A stretch of DNA of 64,000 bases from Microcoleus sp. FACHB-831 (GTDB lineage: Bacteria > Cyanobacteriota > Cyanobacteriia > Cyanobacteriales > FACHB-T130), in the NCBI RefSeq assembly GCF_014695585.1, contig NZ_JACJON010000073.1:145138-209137 (forward strand), given 5' to 3'. The translations under genes were made by a program, and so were the position numbers. Shown one piece after another: positions 63,336-64,000 of this stretch. How positions within the stretch are numbered: position 1 is the first letter of the stretch; each line of letters opens with the position of its first letter. Under the pieces are notes generated by a model. It was not told the DNA's origin. It saw only the letters and a program-made list of their open reading frames with translations, and ran no database searches.

Positions 63336-64000
63336 ATGATATCTGGAATTATACGCTTGTTGTCTCTTTGTTGGCTCAGCATTTTGCTAGCCACAGCCTG
63401 TAATGGCACAACATCTGTCACTTCCAAACCTGAGCATCCGCCGTTGCAAATTGCAGCCAGCGTGTGGGCTGGATATTTTCCGATGGCGATCGCTCACGAA
63501 AAAGGTTTCTTCCAAGAGCAAGGGGTGAAAGTCAAACCCGTCTATATCCAAAACTTTTTAGAGTCGGTGTCTGAGTTCGCTGCTGGAAAATATGATGGAG
63601 TCGCCATCACAGTAAGTAGCCTGATGAGCATTATTGGGAAAAACCCAGATGTGCAGATTGCGATGGCAACTGACGAATCGGCTGGTTCGGACTCAATTGT
63701 AGTTCGCCCGGATGTTAAAAGTGTCGCTGACTTGAAGGGCAAGCGCCTCGGAGTCAGGTTAGGCGATGGAGAATTATTTGTTATCGAAATGATCCAGAAA
63801 CATGGTTTGACTACCGATAATGTAACCCTAGTCAACGTAGAAGGAGAAGCGGTTCCAGCACGTTTTAAGAGCGGTGATATTCAAGCGGGACATACTTGGG
63901 AACCATACCTATCGGAAGTAACTAAATCTGGAGGGCGAGTCTTATTCACCAGTAAGGATACACCCGGTTTAATTTCGACTGTAATCGTGTTTCGCACCTC
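63336..64000 (+). CDS. Second ABC-type substrate-binding lipoprotein (3' partial)
   Basis: Starts at the ATG of MISGIIRLLSLCWLSILLAT and runs off the right edge with no stop. Lipobox LATACNG, then LQIAASVWAGYFPMAIAHEKGFF and the same blocks as the preceding gene (DESAGSDS, VADLKGKRLGVRLGDGELF, VNVEGEAVPARFKSGDIQAG, WEPYLSE, TPGL). The two full-length copies are clear paralogues, but the ligand-contact region differs (DGVAITVSS against DGIFIVLGS), so their ligands may differ. Confidence 0.87.
   Translation, partial: MISGIIRLLSLCWLSILLATACNGTTSVTSKPEHPPLQIAASVWAGYFPMAIAHEKGFFQEQGVKVKPVYIQNFLESVSEFAAGKYDGVAITVSSLMSIIGKNPDVQIAMATDESAGSDSIVVRPDVKSVADLKGKRLGVRLGDGELFVIEMIQKHGLTTDNVTLVNVEGEAVPARFKSGDIQAGHTWEPYLSEVTKSGGRVLFTSKDTPGLISTVIVFRT

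Noticed and set aside
1..64000. tRNA or rRNA genes
   Set aside because: I looked through the intergenic regions for T-loop and anticodon-arm patterns and for conserved rRNA segments and saw none, but a covariance search would be decisive.

Overview
The window looks like a chromosomal segment of a cyanobacterium, probably a filamentous or otherwise large-genome one. The octamer GCGATCGC (HIP1) recurs throughout, inside genes and between them. Heptanucleotide tandem repeats (STRR type) and palindromic dispersed repeats are common. Many proteins belong to families typical of cyanobacteria: a plastoquinol terminal oxidase, a DUF2301 membrane protein, a two-domain phosphoglycerate-mutase-like phosphatase, an MMADHC-like protein and a Uma2 nuclease. 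I cannot name the species from sequence alone.

Layout. 1-4739: the 3' end of a GAF-domain histidine kinase and a PEP-synthase-like enzyme. 4740-7710: a rearranged patch in which two remnants of one baeRF-family gene flank an IS5-like transposase remnant and an intact baeRF paralogue. 7873-14063: a DUF1361 membrane protein, a 51-aa protein, a SAM hydroxide adenosyltransferase, DUF2301, two envelope-type proteins and DprA. 14327-19267: a secreted Pro/Ser-tailed protein, a site-2-protease/TPR fusion, an oxidoreductase, and the gshB-grxC glutathione pair. 19268-20176 has no recognised gene. 20177-27253: a metallo-beta-lactamase-fold hydrolase, ribF, a MoxR ATPase, a di-heme cytochrome and secA. 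27458-33312: a large multi-GAF pseudokinase, pyrD and a PAS-Crp regulator. 34072-42618: terminal oxidase, holB, tmk, small conserved genes, a copper P-type ATPase and a CPBP protease. 42762-50871: a double phosphatase, two dihydroorotase homologues (one with altered metal ligands), lepB, tsaE, a YvcK-like protein and ruvC. 51109-55531: a secreted SH3 protein, a Uma2 nuclease flanked by inverted repeats, argD and a potassium channel.

55777-61285 is the accessory highlight. A long prokaryotic Argonaute (737 aa, with an apparent D-E-D-D catalytic set) overlaps a Cas4-like PD-(D/E)XK nuclease carrying a putative Fe-S cysteine set. An MMADHC-like (vitamin B12 trafficking-type) gene sits directly upstream, and a vWA protein lies downstream on the same strand. 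An XRE repressor and ImmA/IrrE metalloprotease pair is divergently transcribed. This resembles a nucleic-acid-guided defence locus with its own regulatory module. The window ends in three tandem paralogues of an ABC-type substrate-binding lipoprotein, the first truncated and the last cut by the window edge.

A second theme is protein-coding genes that have absorbed dispersed-repeat DNA in frame. The kinase, the PEP synthase and the copper ATPase show this clearly, as does the pseudo-dihydroorotase; RibF and the cytochrome probably do too.
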